DNA of 64,000 nucleotides from Pseudomonas brassicacearum (GTDB lineage Bacteria; Pseudomonadota; Gammaproteobacteria; Pseudomonadales; Pseudomonadaceae): assembly GCF_003732265.1 (NCBI RefSeq), contig NZ_MOBK01000001.1:434001-498000 (forward strand), given 5' to 3'. Of this stretch, positions 12,400-21,326 are shown one piece after another. The translations under genes and the position numbers were made by a program. Numbering within the stretch: position 1 is the first letter of the stretch; each line of letters starts with the position of its first letter. A model generated the notes under the pieces. It made no database searches, was not told the DNA's origin, and worked only from the letters and a program-made list of their open reading frames with translations.

Positions 12400-13469
12400 C
12401 GCATCAGCGTTTGCAGGCTGAACGGGTAGCGATAAGAGGTCGGCCGCCCCTTGGCCGACATCTGACGGAAATTCACGCTATATTCCGGCGAATCACCCAT
12501 GGCCAGAATCCGTTTGGCAGTTGCGTTGTTCACCAGCTGCAGCAACGGGATCTGCCTGTCCCGGCCTCCATACTGGTCGAGGTCCACGCCCCGATCCAGA
12601 TCGTGCAATTCCACCAATGCCCAGCCGCCCAACGTGAAGTGCCCGCCCAGCAACACGCTCAATCTGCCATCGACTTTCGCCTGCAACGCAGCGGGCGAGG
12701 TATTGACCGCGCTGAACAAAGCATCCTTGCCTGGTACGCCACCGGTTTCCGAATACGCCTGCATCGCACCAAATGCCATCTCATCATTGGCTGACCACAC
12801 CAGAGAGATCTGCGGATAACGCCGGAACAACAGCTTGGCCTGCTCATAGGCGCGGTCCCGGGTCCAGCCGCTGTAGACCAATTGGCGCAAACGCACTTCG
12901 GGATGCTCGGCCAGGGCGCGCATCATCCCTTGCTCGCGCAATTGCGCGGACGGGGTGATTTTCAGGCCGGAGAATGCCAAGAGCTCGATAGGTTTGCCGG
13001 GGGTTGCCGGTGGATGCTGACGGATCAGTTCCTTGAGCATCAGGTAACCGCCCTCCTCGTCGTTGGGCACCAGGCTGCCCAATTGGTCCGGGCGCTCACC
13101 CAAGAGGCTCTGCTGGTTGGCTGTCAGCGAGGCGTTGACCATGAACAGCTTTACCCCGCTGCCCTGGGCCAGGCGCAGGATCTGCGGGGCGACATACTGT
13201 TCATTGACGAACATCAGATAGTCCGGGCGATCCGGACCTTGCAGAGCCAGACGCGCTTGCGCCACCGTGAGTTCGGGCATGCGCTGGGCGTACTGAATTC
13301 GCAGGTCAACCCCCAAATCCCGGGCGGCGGCCTGCATGAATTGCGCATAACTGACCCAGAAAGCTTCCTGAGTAGTGCCCGGGCTCAGGAACAGCACCGA
13401 TTCCGCACGCGCAGCCGGTCCGTAGACCGTGCCAAGCACCAGCAGGAAGGTGTAGAAAAACTTCAACAT
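12396..13469 (-). CDS. Periplasmic substrate-binding protein, ribose/LuxP type
   Basis: A 357-residue protein with a Sec signal peptide (MLKFFYTFLLVLGTVYGPAARA) and a type-I periplasmic-binding fold (Peripl_BP_4 family). Recognisable parts are VLFLSPGTTQEAFWVSYAQFMQAAARDLGVDL at the N-terminus and SLVWSANDEMAFGAMQA near the hinge. No ABC permease or ATPase is adjacent, so it may serve a sensor or a distant transporter. I prefer the ATG at 13469 over 13502 because the latter overlaps a TATAAT. Tail-to-tail with the DUF2970 gene, overlapping by 4 bp. Confidence 0.78.
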   Translation of the reverse strand: MLKFFYTFLLVLGTVYGPAARAESVLFLSPGTTQEAFWVSYAQFMQAAARDLGVDLRIQYAQRMPELTVAQARLALQGPDRPDYLMFVNEQYVAPQILRLAQGSGVKLFMVNASLTANQQSLLGERPDQLGSLVPNDEEGGYLMLKELIRQHPPATPGKPIELLAFSGLKITPSAQLREQGMMRALAEHPEVRLRQLVYSGWTRDRAYEQAKLLFRRYPQISLVWSANDEMAFGAMQAYSETGGVPGKDALFSAVNTSPAALQAKVDGRLSVLLGGHFTLGGWALVELHDLDRGVDLDQYGGRDRQIPLLQLVNNATAKRILAMGDSPEYSVNFRQMSAKGRPTSYRYPFSLQTLMR

Positions 13470-13500
13470 TAACGTCCGAGCCCCGGAAATTTCGCCGCGC

Positions 13501-13506
13501 ATTATA
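13501..13506 (-). promoter_or_regulatory. Candidate -10 box for the binding-protein gene
   Basis: On the minus strand the sequence is GGCTATAATGCG, a perfect TATAAT 31 bp before the ATG at 13469. The -35 region is weak. The box overlaps the alternative upstream start codon and therefore argues against it. Confidence 0.45.
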
Positions 13507-13584
13507 GCCAGCGAATTTCCGTAAAACGGCGTTTATTGCGGTTTTTGTCCGACAATCGTCGGAACCGGGCCCGGACGGGGTCGG

Positions 13585-13698
13585 TTATTGATGGCTGACC
13601 CAAAATACCGCAGTGCCCACGACCAGAATGATCAGGAACAGAATCGCCCAAGCATCGACCGTGCTATCAGGTTTTGTCGCTTTGGTAGGGTTGCTCAT
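13585..13698 (-). CDS. 37-residue single-helix membrane protein
   Basis: A short frame with a proper Shine-Dalgarno (AGAGG about 8 nt before ATG 13698). The N-terminus is polar (MSNPTKATKPDSTVDAW), followed by a hydrophobic helix of about 19 residues (AILFLIILVVGTAVFW), then SHQ and stop. It is a plausible small inner-membrane protein with N-in topology, divergent from cysI. I do not recognise a named family. The codon pattern and ribosome site support translation. Confidence 0.6.
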   Translation of the reverse strand: MSNPTKATKPDSTVDAWAILFLIILVVGTAVFWVSHQ

Positions 13699-13842
13699 TG
13701 CATCGCCTCTTGTCGGTTTTATCGGTGATTGCATAAAGACTCGACCACAGTAAAGACGACGATTGCCCGCACCACAAATAAGGGTTTGGCAATAACGGTT
13801 CTTGTTAGGCGTTTTGGTTCTTTACATATACTCAAACATCAC

Positions 13843-13871
13843 TTTTGCGCATAACTGCAAACTGGTATCTT
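13843..13871 (+). promoter_or_regulatory. Candidate sigma-70 promoter for cysI
   Basis: TTTTGC, 17-bp spacer, TATCTT, about 118 bp before the cysI ATG, leaving a leader of about 110 nt. The match is modest. CysB control would be expected from the gene's function, but I did not identify a CysB site. Confidence 0.3.
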
Positions 13872-13988
13872 GCCCCGGCTCCGTAGGGAGTGCGCGGCCG
13901 TGCGCGCAGAATTGCAGAGGCTCTTGGACTGCGGCAAGCAAAAAACGCAGCTGTATCCGAGCGACCCAAGCCTGAGAACAGGACTTAT

Positions 13989-15647
13989 ATGTACGTATAC
14001 GACGAATACGATCAGCGGATCATCGAGGACCGCGTCAAGCAGTTCCGTGATCAGACCCGACGCTATCTGGCAGGCGAGCTGAGCGAAGAAGAATTCCGCC
14101 CCCTGCGCCTGCAAAACGGGCTTTATATCCAGCGTTTCGCGCCGATGTTGCGTGTGGCGGTGCCATACGGCCAACTGACTTCGCGTCAGATACGCATGAT
14201 GGCCAAGATTGCCCGCGACTATGACAAGGGCTATGCCCACATCAGTACCCGGCAGAACGTGCAGTTCAACTGGCCGGCCGTGGAAGACATTCCGGACATT
14301 CTGGCTGAGCTGGCGACCGTGCAGATGCACGCGATCCAGACCAGCGGCAACTGCCTGCGCAACGTCACCACCGACCAGTTCGCCGGCGTCGCCGCCGATG
14401 AGCTGATCGATCCGCGCCCATGGTGCGAGATCGTCCGTCAGTGGACCACGTTCCACCCGGAATTCGCCTACCTGCCGCGCAAGTTCAAGATCGCGGTCAA
14501 CGGTTCGACGTCTGACCGTGCCGCCATTGAAGTCCATGACATTGGCCTTGAGCCCGTGCATAACGCCGCTGGCGAATTGGGCTTCCGTGTATTGGTTGGC
14601 GGCGGCCTCGGTCGTACGCCGGTGGTGGGCGCGTTCATCAATGAATTCCTGCCGTGGCAAGACCTGTTGAGCTACCTCGACGCCATCCTGCGGGTCTACA
14701 ACCGCTATGGCCGTCGCGACAACAAGTACAAGGCGCGGATCAAGATTCTGGTCAAGGCGCTGACGCCTGAAGTGTTCGCACAAAAAGTCGACGCGGAAAT
14801 GGAACACCTTCGCGGTGGCCAGACCACGTTGACCGAGGCTGAACTGCATCGCGTTGCCAAGCATTTCGTCGACCCTGACTACAAGGCCCTGGACAACCAG
14901 ACTGCCGAACTGGCCGAGCTCGACCAGCAGCACCCTGGTTTCGCACGCTGGCGCACGCGCAACACCCTGGCGCACAAGAAACCGGGCTATGTGGCCGTGA
15001 CCCTGTCCCTGAAGCCGACCGGTGTCGCACCGGGCGACATCACCGACAAGCAACTCGACGCCGTGGCCGACCTGGCCGATCGTTACAGCTTCGGTCAACT
15101 GCGCACTTCTCACGAACAGAACATCATCCTGGCCGACGTGGAACAGTCCCGACTGTTCGCGATGTGGGGCGAATTGCGCGAGCAAGGTTTCGCCACGCCG
15201 AACATTGGCCTGTTGACCGATATCATCTGCTGCCCTGGCGGTGACTTCTGCTCGCTGGCCAACGCCAAGTCGATCCCGATTGCCGAATCGATCCAGCGTC
15301 GCTTCGACGACCTGGATTACCTGTTCGACATCGGTGAACTGGACCTGAACATCTCCGGTTGCATGAACGCCTGTGGTCACCACCACGTTGGCCACATCGG
15401 CATCCTCGGGGTGGACAAAAAAGGCGAAGAGTTCTACCAGGTGTCCCTCGGCGGCAGTGCCAGCCGTGACGCCAGCCTGGGTAAAATCCTTGGCCCGTCC
15501 TTTGCCCAGGAAGCCATGCCTGACGTGATCGAAAAGCTGATCGACGTGTACATCGAACAACGTACCGAAGACGAGCGTTTCATCGACACCTACCAGCGTA
15601 TTGGCATCGACCTCTTCAAGGAACGCGTCTATGCAGCGAATCATTAA
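13989..15647 (+). CDS. cysI: Sulfite (nitrite/sulfite) reductase haemoprotein
   Basis: A 552-residue sirohaem/[4Fe-4S] reductase. It has two ferredoxin-like half-domains and two sirohaem domains. The coupled-cluster cysteines are in CCPGGDFC (Cys415 and Cys421) and in GCMNACGHHH (Cys458, Cys462). It reduces sulfite to sulfide in cysteine synthesis. Pseudomonas uses this ferredoxin-type protein without a CysJ flavoprotein, and none is seen here. The ATG at 13989 (MYVYDEYDQ) matches known N-termini; the upstream in-frame extension to 13890 lies in the leader. Its last 17 bp overlap the DUF934 gene. Confidence 0.92.
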   Translation: MYVYDEYDQRIIEDRVKQFRDQTRRYLAGELSEEEFRPLRLQNGLYIQRFAPMLRVAVPYGQLTSRQIRMMAKIARDYDKGYAHISTRQNVQFNWPAVEDIPDILAELATVQMHAIQTSGNCLRNVTTDQFAGVAADELIDPRPWCEIVRQWTTFHPEFAYLPRKFKIAVNGSTSDRAAIEVHDIGLEPVHNAAGELGFRVLVGGGLGRTPVVGAFINEFLPWQDLLSYLDAILRVYNRYGRRDNKYKARIKILVKALTPEVFAQKVDAEMEHLRGGQTTLTEAELHRVAKHFVDPDYKALDNQTAELAELDQQHPGFARWRTRNTLAHKKPGYVAVTLSLKPTGVAPGDITDKQLDAVADLADRYSFGQLRTSHEQNIILADVEQSRLFAMWGELREQGFATPNIGLLTDIICCPGGDFCSLANAKSIPIAESIQRRFDDLDYLFDIGELDLNISGCMNACGHHHVGHIGILGVDKKGEEFYQVSLGGSASRDASLGKILGPSFAQEAMPDVIEKLIDVYIEQRTEDERFIDTYQRIGIDLFKERVYAANH

Positions 15648-16125
15648 GAACAACGAGGTCGTCGACGAAACCTGGCACTTGCTGCCCAAGGATTTCAACA
15701 TCGACGAGATCAGCAACTGCGATGACCTGATTGTCCCGCTGACGCTGTGGCGCGAACACAGCCGTATGCTCAAGGCCCGCGATGGCGGTCTTGGCGTGTG
15801 GCTGGATGCCGATGAAGAAGCCGAAGAAATCGGTGATGACGTGGAAAATTTCCAGGTGATTGCCCTGAACTTCCCGGCCTTCACTGACGGGCGCAACTAC
15901 TCCAATGCGCGTCTGCTGCGAGACCGTTACGGCTTCAAAGGCGAACTGCGGGCGATCGGCGATGTGCTGCGCGACCAGCTGTTCTACATGCACCGCTGCG
16001 GGTTCGATGCATTTGCGATTCGCGCCGATAAAGACCCGTATGAAGCCCTTGAAGGTCTCAAGGACTTCTCGGTGACCTATCAGGCCGCCACCGACGAACC
16101 GCTGCCGCTGTTCCGTCGCCGCTGA
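15631..16125 (+). CDS. DUF934 protein, partner of sulfite reductase
   Basis: A 164-residue protein starting MQRIIKNNEVVDETWHLL and containing ARLLRDRYGFKGELRAIGDVLRDQLFYMHRCGFDAF, the core of DUF934. The family is nearly always placed directly after this type of cysI and is thought to assist sulfite reduction, possibly as an electron-transfer or maturation partner; its mechanism is not known to me. ATG 15631 lies inside the cysI end (17-bp overlap), so translation is coupled. The 15601 frame start is inside cysI and is unlikely. Confidence 0.88.
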   Translation: MQRIIKNNEVVDETWHLLPKDFNIDEISNCDDLIVPLTLWREHSRMLKARDGGLGVWLDADEEAEEIGDDVENFQVIALNFPAFTDGRNYSNARLLRDRYGFKGELRAIGDVLRDQLFYMHRCGFDAFAIRADKDPYEALEGLKDFSVTYQAATDEPLPLFRRR

Positions 16126-16134
16126 TGGTCAAAC

Positions 16135-16160
16135 CTTGAACCCCTTTCGGGGTTCAAGGC
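16135..16160. terminator. Hairpin terminator between DUF934 and the LRR gene
   Basis: An 11-bp perfect stem CCTTGAACCCC / GGGGTTCAAGG with loop TTTC. It is followed by only a short T run on the minus strand (TTTGACC), so termination may be partial. It lies between convergent stops at 16125 and 16178. Confidence 0.65.
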
Positions 16161-16177
16161 TCCCCTCCTGCTTCACG

Positions 16178-19100
16178 TTAAAGACTGGCCCGCTCCTCCA
16201 ACGCCCTGAAAGCCGCCATCGGATGATCAAAGCGCCCGCTGCTGCGACTTAATTGATCCCACATTTCCTCAGACGCATCGGCCTCGTTCAACAATCGCCA
16301 GACTCTCGTCTGCAGCGACACGTAACAGACCCGAAAGTCAGCTGTCAGACTCAGCCTGTCCATGACGGCTAAAAATCGTGTGCCGGAAGGCTTGTCTGCC
16401 AGTCGCTGCCAAAGCGCCGTTCGGGACTGTTGCAACGCTTCGTCGCAGTCTCGCAGCCATACCATCGGCGTGCCATAGCCGGCGCCGGGTACGCTGAGCC
16501 ATAAATTGACGCCCGTTTCCTCTCGATGGCTGACTAATCGGCGCAGCGTGTCTTCATCTGTCAGCGGATTTCGCAAGAGCAATACATAATCATCTTCGAC
16601 AGCCTGGTTGATGACCGCTGGCGGTACCCGGGTGATCTGGTTATCACGTAAATCCAGCGACGTCAGATAGGGCTCCTCCCTGATACCGATCGGGCATCGG
16701 GTGATTTGAGTATTTCTGAGGTTGAGCTGACGCAGATCGTTCATGCCCATCACCAACGGCGGCACGCCCAAGGGGTTGTCGCTCAAGTCCAACGTTTGCA
16801 GACGGGTCAGGTCACGCAGTTGTGAAGCGGCACTGTCAGTAAATACCAGCTGTGTTGCTTGCAGGTGTAGTGAGCGAAGGCGCGTCAATCGACCCATCGC
16901 CGGAGGCAGGGAATGACCCGTGTCGCCTGCCACGAAAAAATGACGCAAGTCCACATTATCCAGATTCAAAATCTCGAGGTTAGGGAAGCTCTCGAGAAAT
17001 CCGTTCAGACTGTCTTGTTCGGTCAGGTGGAAGCCCTTCATCAACAACTCGGTCACGTCGTCGAACCTCACGTTCAACGCCGGTAGTCGGTGGTAGTTTT
17101 CGAAGTTCATATCCAGCGTGGTGCTCGGCCCCGTTCCCCGCTGTTGCCAAATGGCAGTCAGTTCCTGCGCAAGCTCGGTCCTGAGCGTACGCTCGTCCGC
17201 CATCTCTTCCATCAGAAGCTGGACGTTATAGGTCGCAACTTGTGCCGGGGTCAAACCCTGCGCCGCCTCATCGCCAAACGCCAGAAACCCAAGCTCCATG
17301 TCATGGACATCTTCGGCAGCCTGATCTACCCAACTGCTCAGGTCGGTGTTGAGTTGCTGTAATTGCAGCTTCAACCCATCGATGTAAGCCTGTGTATTGT
17401 TGCCCGCGCGCTGCAGTGCCTCATCTGCCCGGGTATCGGTGAAGTCGGGATAAATTTCCTTAATCTGTAACCTCATCATCTCGTGGGTCATGGCTGCGCC
17501 CTGCGGCGTCGAGGGATAACCTCCGCCACGCAAGCCCCGAGGTTCAAACGTCAGCCCGCTGTCCATCCTTTGTAACCCGAGCAGGGTTTGCGAGCGAGGC
17601 AGTGCCACCGCGGCAACCTTGCGTCGCAATTCATTGGCAGAATCATCGGATATCAGGTGTAACGCCGAACGTTCATCAACTGACAGAATCCCGAGGACGG
17701 CTTCGTAGAAGTCCGATTGCATGCCTTGTCGCTGATAGCGATTCCCCACCCTGATGATGCTTCGACAGTGAGCGGCATCAAGCGGACCACTGCGGTCCAG
17801 TACCCGGCCAGCAGGTGAACGGTCAAGAATGTCTATTCGAAGATCTTTGGGCCATCCCGGTAGATGCGCCAGTGAGTGCAGGGCCAGCGTGTCTGTCTCG
17901 GGGTTGTCGATAGAGCCAAGGTAAAAGCCTTCGTAGGCACGATTGAGACGGACATGCTGCTGATATTGCCGGGCCTTGCTGTCCAGGCGCTTGAACACTT
18001 GCTTGACCTCGCTGACGTCGGGCGTCGCGTGAATGTCTACGCCGTAGCGGTCGAGCATCTGCTCAATGGCGCTTTTGGGAAGCCCCGGATACTGACGCTG
18101 AAACAGCCGGACCCACTTATGCGTCGATTGCTGTAAAGCGGCATAACGACCGTTGAACAACCCGGCTTTCCCCGACCCGCCCAGTTCCTGATCGAGCTTG
18201 AAGCGACTGATCGTGTCAGCCAGCAACGGTGTCGGTGGCCGGCCGGCGTTCATCAACCGCAGCATATCGTCGTCGACAGCGCTGACCTTGGCGATCTGCG
18301 CCAGGACTTCATCGCCGAATGACGCGACCGAGGGGCCGATGCCGCGGATCAACTCCAGCCGCGATAGGCTGGCAGGCGCTGCCACGCTATCCTCCGCTGG
18401 CGTTACGAGGGTGACGTGCTCACTGGGTGTGAGTGCCTCGGCCTCAGCCTTTCCAACGCTAACGTTCGCCGCTGCGCCGGCCAGCGGCAGCGCATTGAGC
18501 AGGCCAAACACCGTACGCGTTACGCCCTCTTTGCGTTGGCTCGACGTCTCACCGTTCACAGCCTGATCCAGACCGTAACCAGCGTCGATGAGCCCGGCCA
18601 GTGCCAATACCCCCTCTCCTCCCGGCACAAACAAGGCCAGCGGACCAAAACGGTTTATCCACTGCACGACCGGCTCAACAACGGCGCTCAAATTATCGCG
18701 ATTGACTTGTGCATCGTCCCGGATGGTTTTGACGCTCTCCCAGGCCGCCTGCTTCATAGTCAAAACCAACTGCGCAAACGGGTCGGTCGCGGGGGGCTGA
18801 TCATCGAAGCCGATGTACTCGGCGGGGTCCCAATAGCCATCATTGTTGAAAAAACCGGCATTGTTCGTCAGCCAATGCTTTCGGGGGTAATTCGCCATGC
18901 CATCCAGCGCCGTCAGCACACCGGCGTGGAACGTGCCGTCCTGTCGATCATCTTCGATAAAGTGAGAAGCCAGGGCCTGCTTCGTGGCGCTGGCGTTGCT
19001 CTGTTTCACCACCCATTGGTGCAACTGCGAAACGTCGGCGAAGTCGTGCAGCGGTGAAGAATTGCCCGGGATGTACATCAATACCCGAGGGCTGGTGGCC

Positions 19101-19924
19101 ACACGAAAGATCCAGATGTCGGTCGCGGTGTAGCGATACAGCCTTAAACGGCTTGCCGTGACCATGGGCGGAATACGGGTGGATGCTTGCAGCGATTCGG
19201 TGGACAGCGTTTCCCATGCCTGATCCAGCGGCAAACCTGCAGCCTGCATCGCGAGCTTCCGCCCCTCTTCACTCAAGCGTTGCTCCTGTCGCTGCAACCA
19301 GGCGCTCATGACAAATGCCGCTTTGACCGACGTCCTCAACCCATAGGCTTGCGGTGCCATGAGCGCCGCGTCAGTCGGCCAGGCCTGATCGAGATAAGTC
19401 TTGTACAAACCCTGCAAATCCATTTCCCAGACCCATTTCTTGAAGTCTGCGGGTTTTAAGGTGATCTGTGTCGACGGCCCATAGGCCTGTGGGATCGTTT
19501 GGCGATAAATGCCCTCATAGGTTTGGTGATTGCCGCTGCCGTGGTCAGCAAATTCGTCGACATGCTGCACGATTCGAACGCAAGGGCCGATGTCCGGCGG
19601 TGTGTACAGGCCAAACGCGGTTTCTGCGAAACGTCCGTCGCCCACGGTCTGATAATTGGAAAGCAGCGCTTGCAGCAGCGATTGCGAGCTCGCCACTTGT
19701 CCTTGATGAATGCCGTCCCTTGCAGGATGGCCCTTGTAGTCGTAATCGAGCGTGACCAGAGAGGCAGACTGCGGATCGATATCCGCCCCCCACTTTTCCT
19801 TGATCAAACGGGCACCAAATTGCCCAGGGGTTTGTGGCAGGGCGATGTTCACGGCGGCGTTGAGTTCGTCGCGCATTCGTAGCGGACGGGCGACATTGTC
19901 AGGATTGAGATCGGTCATGTGCAT
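16178..19924 (-). CDS. Large dermonecrotic-toxin-like leucine-rich-repeat protein, NEL remnant
   Basis: A 1248-residue accessory protein without a Sec signal. The N-terminal several hundred residues look like the DUF6543/dermonecrotic-toxin N-terminal region of Pseudomonas effectors (for example FGARLIKEKWG and the GFFNNDGYWDPAEYIGFDD segment). A hydrophobic stretch follows at about 405-450. Leucine-rich repeats span about 960-1105 (LEILNLDN, LRSLHLQAT, LQTLDLSDNPL, LRQLNLRNTQI, LTSLDLRDNQI). The last ~100 residues resemble the start of a NEL ubiquitin-ligase domain (RLSLTADFR..LQTRVWRLLNEAD), but the frame stops before any CxD catalytic motif. An alternative start is at 19918. It stands alone. 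Effector or toxin function is inferred from architecture. Confidence 0.72.
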   Translation of the reverse strand: MHMTDLNPDNVARPLRMRDELNAAVNIALPQTPGQFGARLIKEKWGADIDPQSASLVTLDYDYKGHPARDGIHQGQVASSQSLLQALLSNYQTVGDGRFAETAFGLYTPPDIGPCVRIVQHVDEFADHGSGNHQTYEGIYRQTIPQAYGPSTQITLKPADFKKWVWEMDLQGLYKTYLDQAWPTDAALMAPQAYGLRTSVKAAFVMSAWLQRQEQRLSEEGRKLAMQAAGLPLDQAWETLSTESLQASTRIPPMVTASRLRLYRYTATDIWIFRVATSPRVLMYIPGNSSPLHDFADVSQLHQWVVKQSNASATKQALASHFIEDDRQDGTFHAGVLTALDGMANYPRKHWLTNNAGFFNNDGYWDPAEYIGFDDQPPATDPFAQLVLTMKQAAWESVKTIRDDAQVNRDNLSAVVEPVVQWINRFGPLALFVPGGEGVLALAGLIDAGYGLDQAVNGETSSQRKEGVTRTVFGLLNALPLAGAAANVSVGKAEAEALTPSEHVTLVTPAEDSVAAPASLSRLELIRGIGPSVASFGDEVLAQIAKVSAVDDDMLRLMNAGRPPTPLLADTISRFKLDQELGGSGKAGLFNGRYAALQQSTHKWVRLFQRQYPGLPKSAIEQMLDRYGVDIHATPDVSEVKQVFKRLDSKARQYQQHVRLNRAYEGFYLGSIDNPETDTLALHSLAHLPGWPKDLRIDILDRSPAGRVLDRSGPLDAAHCRSIIRVGNRYQRQGMQSDFYEAVLGILSVDERSALHLISDDSANELRRKVAAVALPRSQTLLGLQRMDSGLTFEPRGLRGGGYPSTPQGAAMTHEMMRLQIKEIYPDFTDTRADEALQRAGNNTQAYIDGLKLQLQQLNTDLSSWVDQAAEDVHDMELGFLAFGDEAAQGLTPAQVATYNVQLLMEEMADERTLRTELAQELTAIWQQRGTGPSTTLDMNFENYHRLPALNVRFDDVTELLMKGFHLTEQDSLNGFLESFPNLEILNLDNVDLRHFFVAGDTGHSLPPAMGRLTRLRSLHLQATQLVFTDSAASQLRDLTRLQTLDLSDNPLGVPPLVMGMNDLRQLNLRNTQITRCPIGIREEPYLTSLDLRDNQITRVPPAVINQAVEDDYVLLLRNPLTDEDTLRRLVSHREETGVNLWLSVPGAGYGTPMVWLRDCDEALQQSRTALWQRLADKPSGTRFLAVMDRLSLTADFRVCYVSLQTRVWRLLNEADASEEMWDQLSRSSGRFDHPMAAFRALEERASL

Positions 19925-20046
19925 TCCATTGCGAACATTTGGAACATCACCCTAACCAACCGCTATTCAATCGAATGCAGGACAACGACGACGGCCGACT
20001 TAGGAGATTTCGCCATTTCAGGAAGGAAGGCGGACAGAGTCCAAGC

Positions 20047-20079
20047 AAAAAAAAACCGGGACATGAGCCCGGTTTTTTT
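20047..20079. terminator. Bidirectional intrinsic terminator downstream of sohB
   Basis: A-tract, stem AAAAACCGGG / CCCGGTTTTT with a 7-nt loop, then T-tract; perfect 10-bp stem. It terminates sohB on the minus strand and insulates the LRR gene, which starts 122 bp further along. Confidence 0.88.
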
Positions 20080-20099
20080 AACACGCTATGCGCTGACGA

Positions 20100-21122
20100 T
20101 TACCAGAAGCGTTGCTGAGTCAACCGGCTCCACCAGCTCAGCAAGACGCGATCGACCGACCCACTGGCCGCCATGCCGATGCGCTCTTGCAGGCTTTTAC
20201 GTTCGGCGTAATGCAAGTGGTACAGCTCGGACTTCTTCGCTCGTTCAGCGAGGTATTCGTCGCTGGTCTTGAGTTCGTCCACCAGTTGCTTGTCCAGCGC
20301 GGCGATGCCGAGCCAGATTTCACCGGTCGCGACCTCGTCGATGGCCAGTTGCGGGCGATAACGCGCGACGAAGTTCTTGAACAGCTGGTGAGTAATGTCC
20401 AGGTCTTCCTGGAACTTCTCACGGCCTTTCTCGGTGTTTTCGCCAAACACGGTCAGGGTGCGTTTGTACTCACCGGCGGTCAGCACTTCGAAATCGATGT
20501 CGTGCTTTTTCAGCAAGCGATTGACGTTGGGCAACTGCGCCACCACACCGATCGAGCCGAGAATCGCGAACGGTGCGCTGATGATCTTCTCGCCGATGCA
20601 CGCCATCATGTAGCCGCCGCTGGCCGCGACCTTGTCGATGCAGATGGTCAACGGCACGCCCGCATTGCGGATCCGCGCCAGTTGCGAGGACGCCAGGCCG
20701 TAGCTGTGAACCATGCCGCCGCCGCTTTCCAGGCGCAGCACCACTTCATCCTTGGGCGTGGCAAGCGTCAGCAGCGCGGTGATCTCGTGACGCAGGTTCT
20801 CGGTGGCAGACGCCTTGATGTCGCCGTCGAAATCCAGCACGAACACGCGTTGCCTGGCCTCGGGGGTTTTCTTTTGCTTTTTCTCGGATTTAGCCTGGGA
20901 CTTGCGCAAGGCCTTGAGCTGATCCTTGTCAAGCAAGGTTTGCTCCAGGCGTTCACGCAGCCCTTTGTAGAAATCATTGAGCTTGCTGACCTGCAACTGG
21001 CCGGCCGCCTTGCGTCGACCTTTGCTGCGCAACGCCGCAAAACTGGCCAGGACCACCAGAATGGCGATCACCAGTGTCACGGTCTTGGCCAAAAAGCTGG
21101 CGTACTCGGTGAGAAACTCCAC
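20100..21122 (-). CDS. sohB: Inner-membrane S49 peptidase SohB
   Basis: A 340-residue protein with an N-terminal membrane anchor (about 9-31), a charged Lys-rich linker and a C-terminal peptidase S49 domain. The Ser/Lys dyad is visible as IDKVAASGGYMMAC (Ser168) and GEYKRTLT (Lys220). SohB is a signal-peptide-peptidase-like protease of the inner membrane with its catalytic domain on the periplasmic side. The length matches E. coli SohB. It is monocistronic with a strong terminator downstream. Confidence 0.93.
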   Translation of the reverse strand: MEFLTEYASFLAKTVTLVIAILVVLASFAALRSKGRRKAAGQLQVSKLNDFYKGLRERLEQTLLDKDQLKALRKSQAKSEKKQKKTPEARQRVFVLDFDGDIKASATENLRHEITALLTLATPKDEVVLRLESGGGMVHSYGLASSQLARIRNAGVPLTICIDKVAASGGYMMACIGEKIISAPFAILGSIGVVAQLPNVNRLLKKHDIDFEVLTAGEYKRTLTVFGENTEKGREKFQEDLDITHQLFKNFVARYRPQLAIDEVATGEIWLGIAALDKQLVDELKTSDEYLAERAKKSELYHLHYAERKSLQERIGMAASGSVDRVLLSWWSRLTQQRFW

Positions 21123-21263
21123 ATTGACTCCTTCATGACATTGCGCGACTTAAAACACGCGCGGGATGTGTTCAGCATACCCATGCGCCAGCTCGACGAC
21201 CAGCCGTGAAACCTCTGGCAACAGGCCTGTAACGGCCATTTCAAACAAGCGTATGTTTTTTCA

Positions 21264-21292
21264 TTGACAGCTCAGCGCCATCCTCATAACCT
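21264..21292 (+). promoter_or_regulatory. Candidate sigma-70 promoter of the histidine phosphatase gene
   Basis: Perfect -35 TTGACA (21264-21269), 17-bp spacer and weak -10 TAACCT, 35 bp before the GTG at 21327. A TTG that could be read as a start codon is inside this -35 box, which supports the GTG start. Confidence 0.4.
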
Positions 21293-21326
21293 CGCCAAAC
21301 CTTCAACGTACCGGGATGACGCGGAC

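Noticed and set aside
13839..15896. 685-codon frame antisense to cysI
   Set aside because: Shadow of cysI and DUF934; no recognisable domain.
21264..21326. TTG start giving a 257-residue histidine phosphatase
   Set aside because: The extension has no similarity to the family, and the TTG lies in a perfect -35 box; GTG 21327 places the RHG motif correctly.
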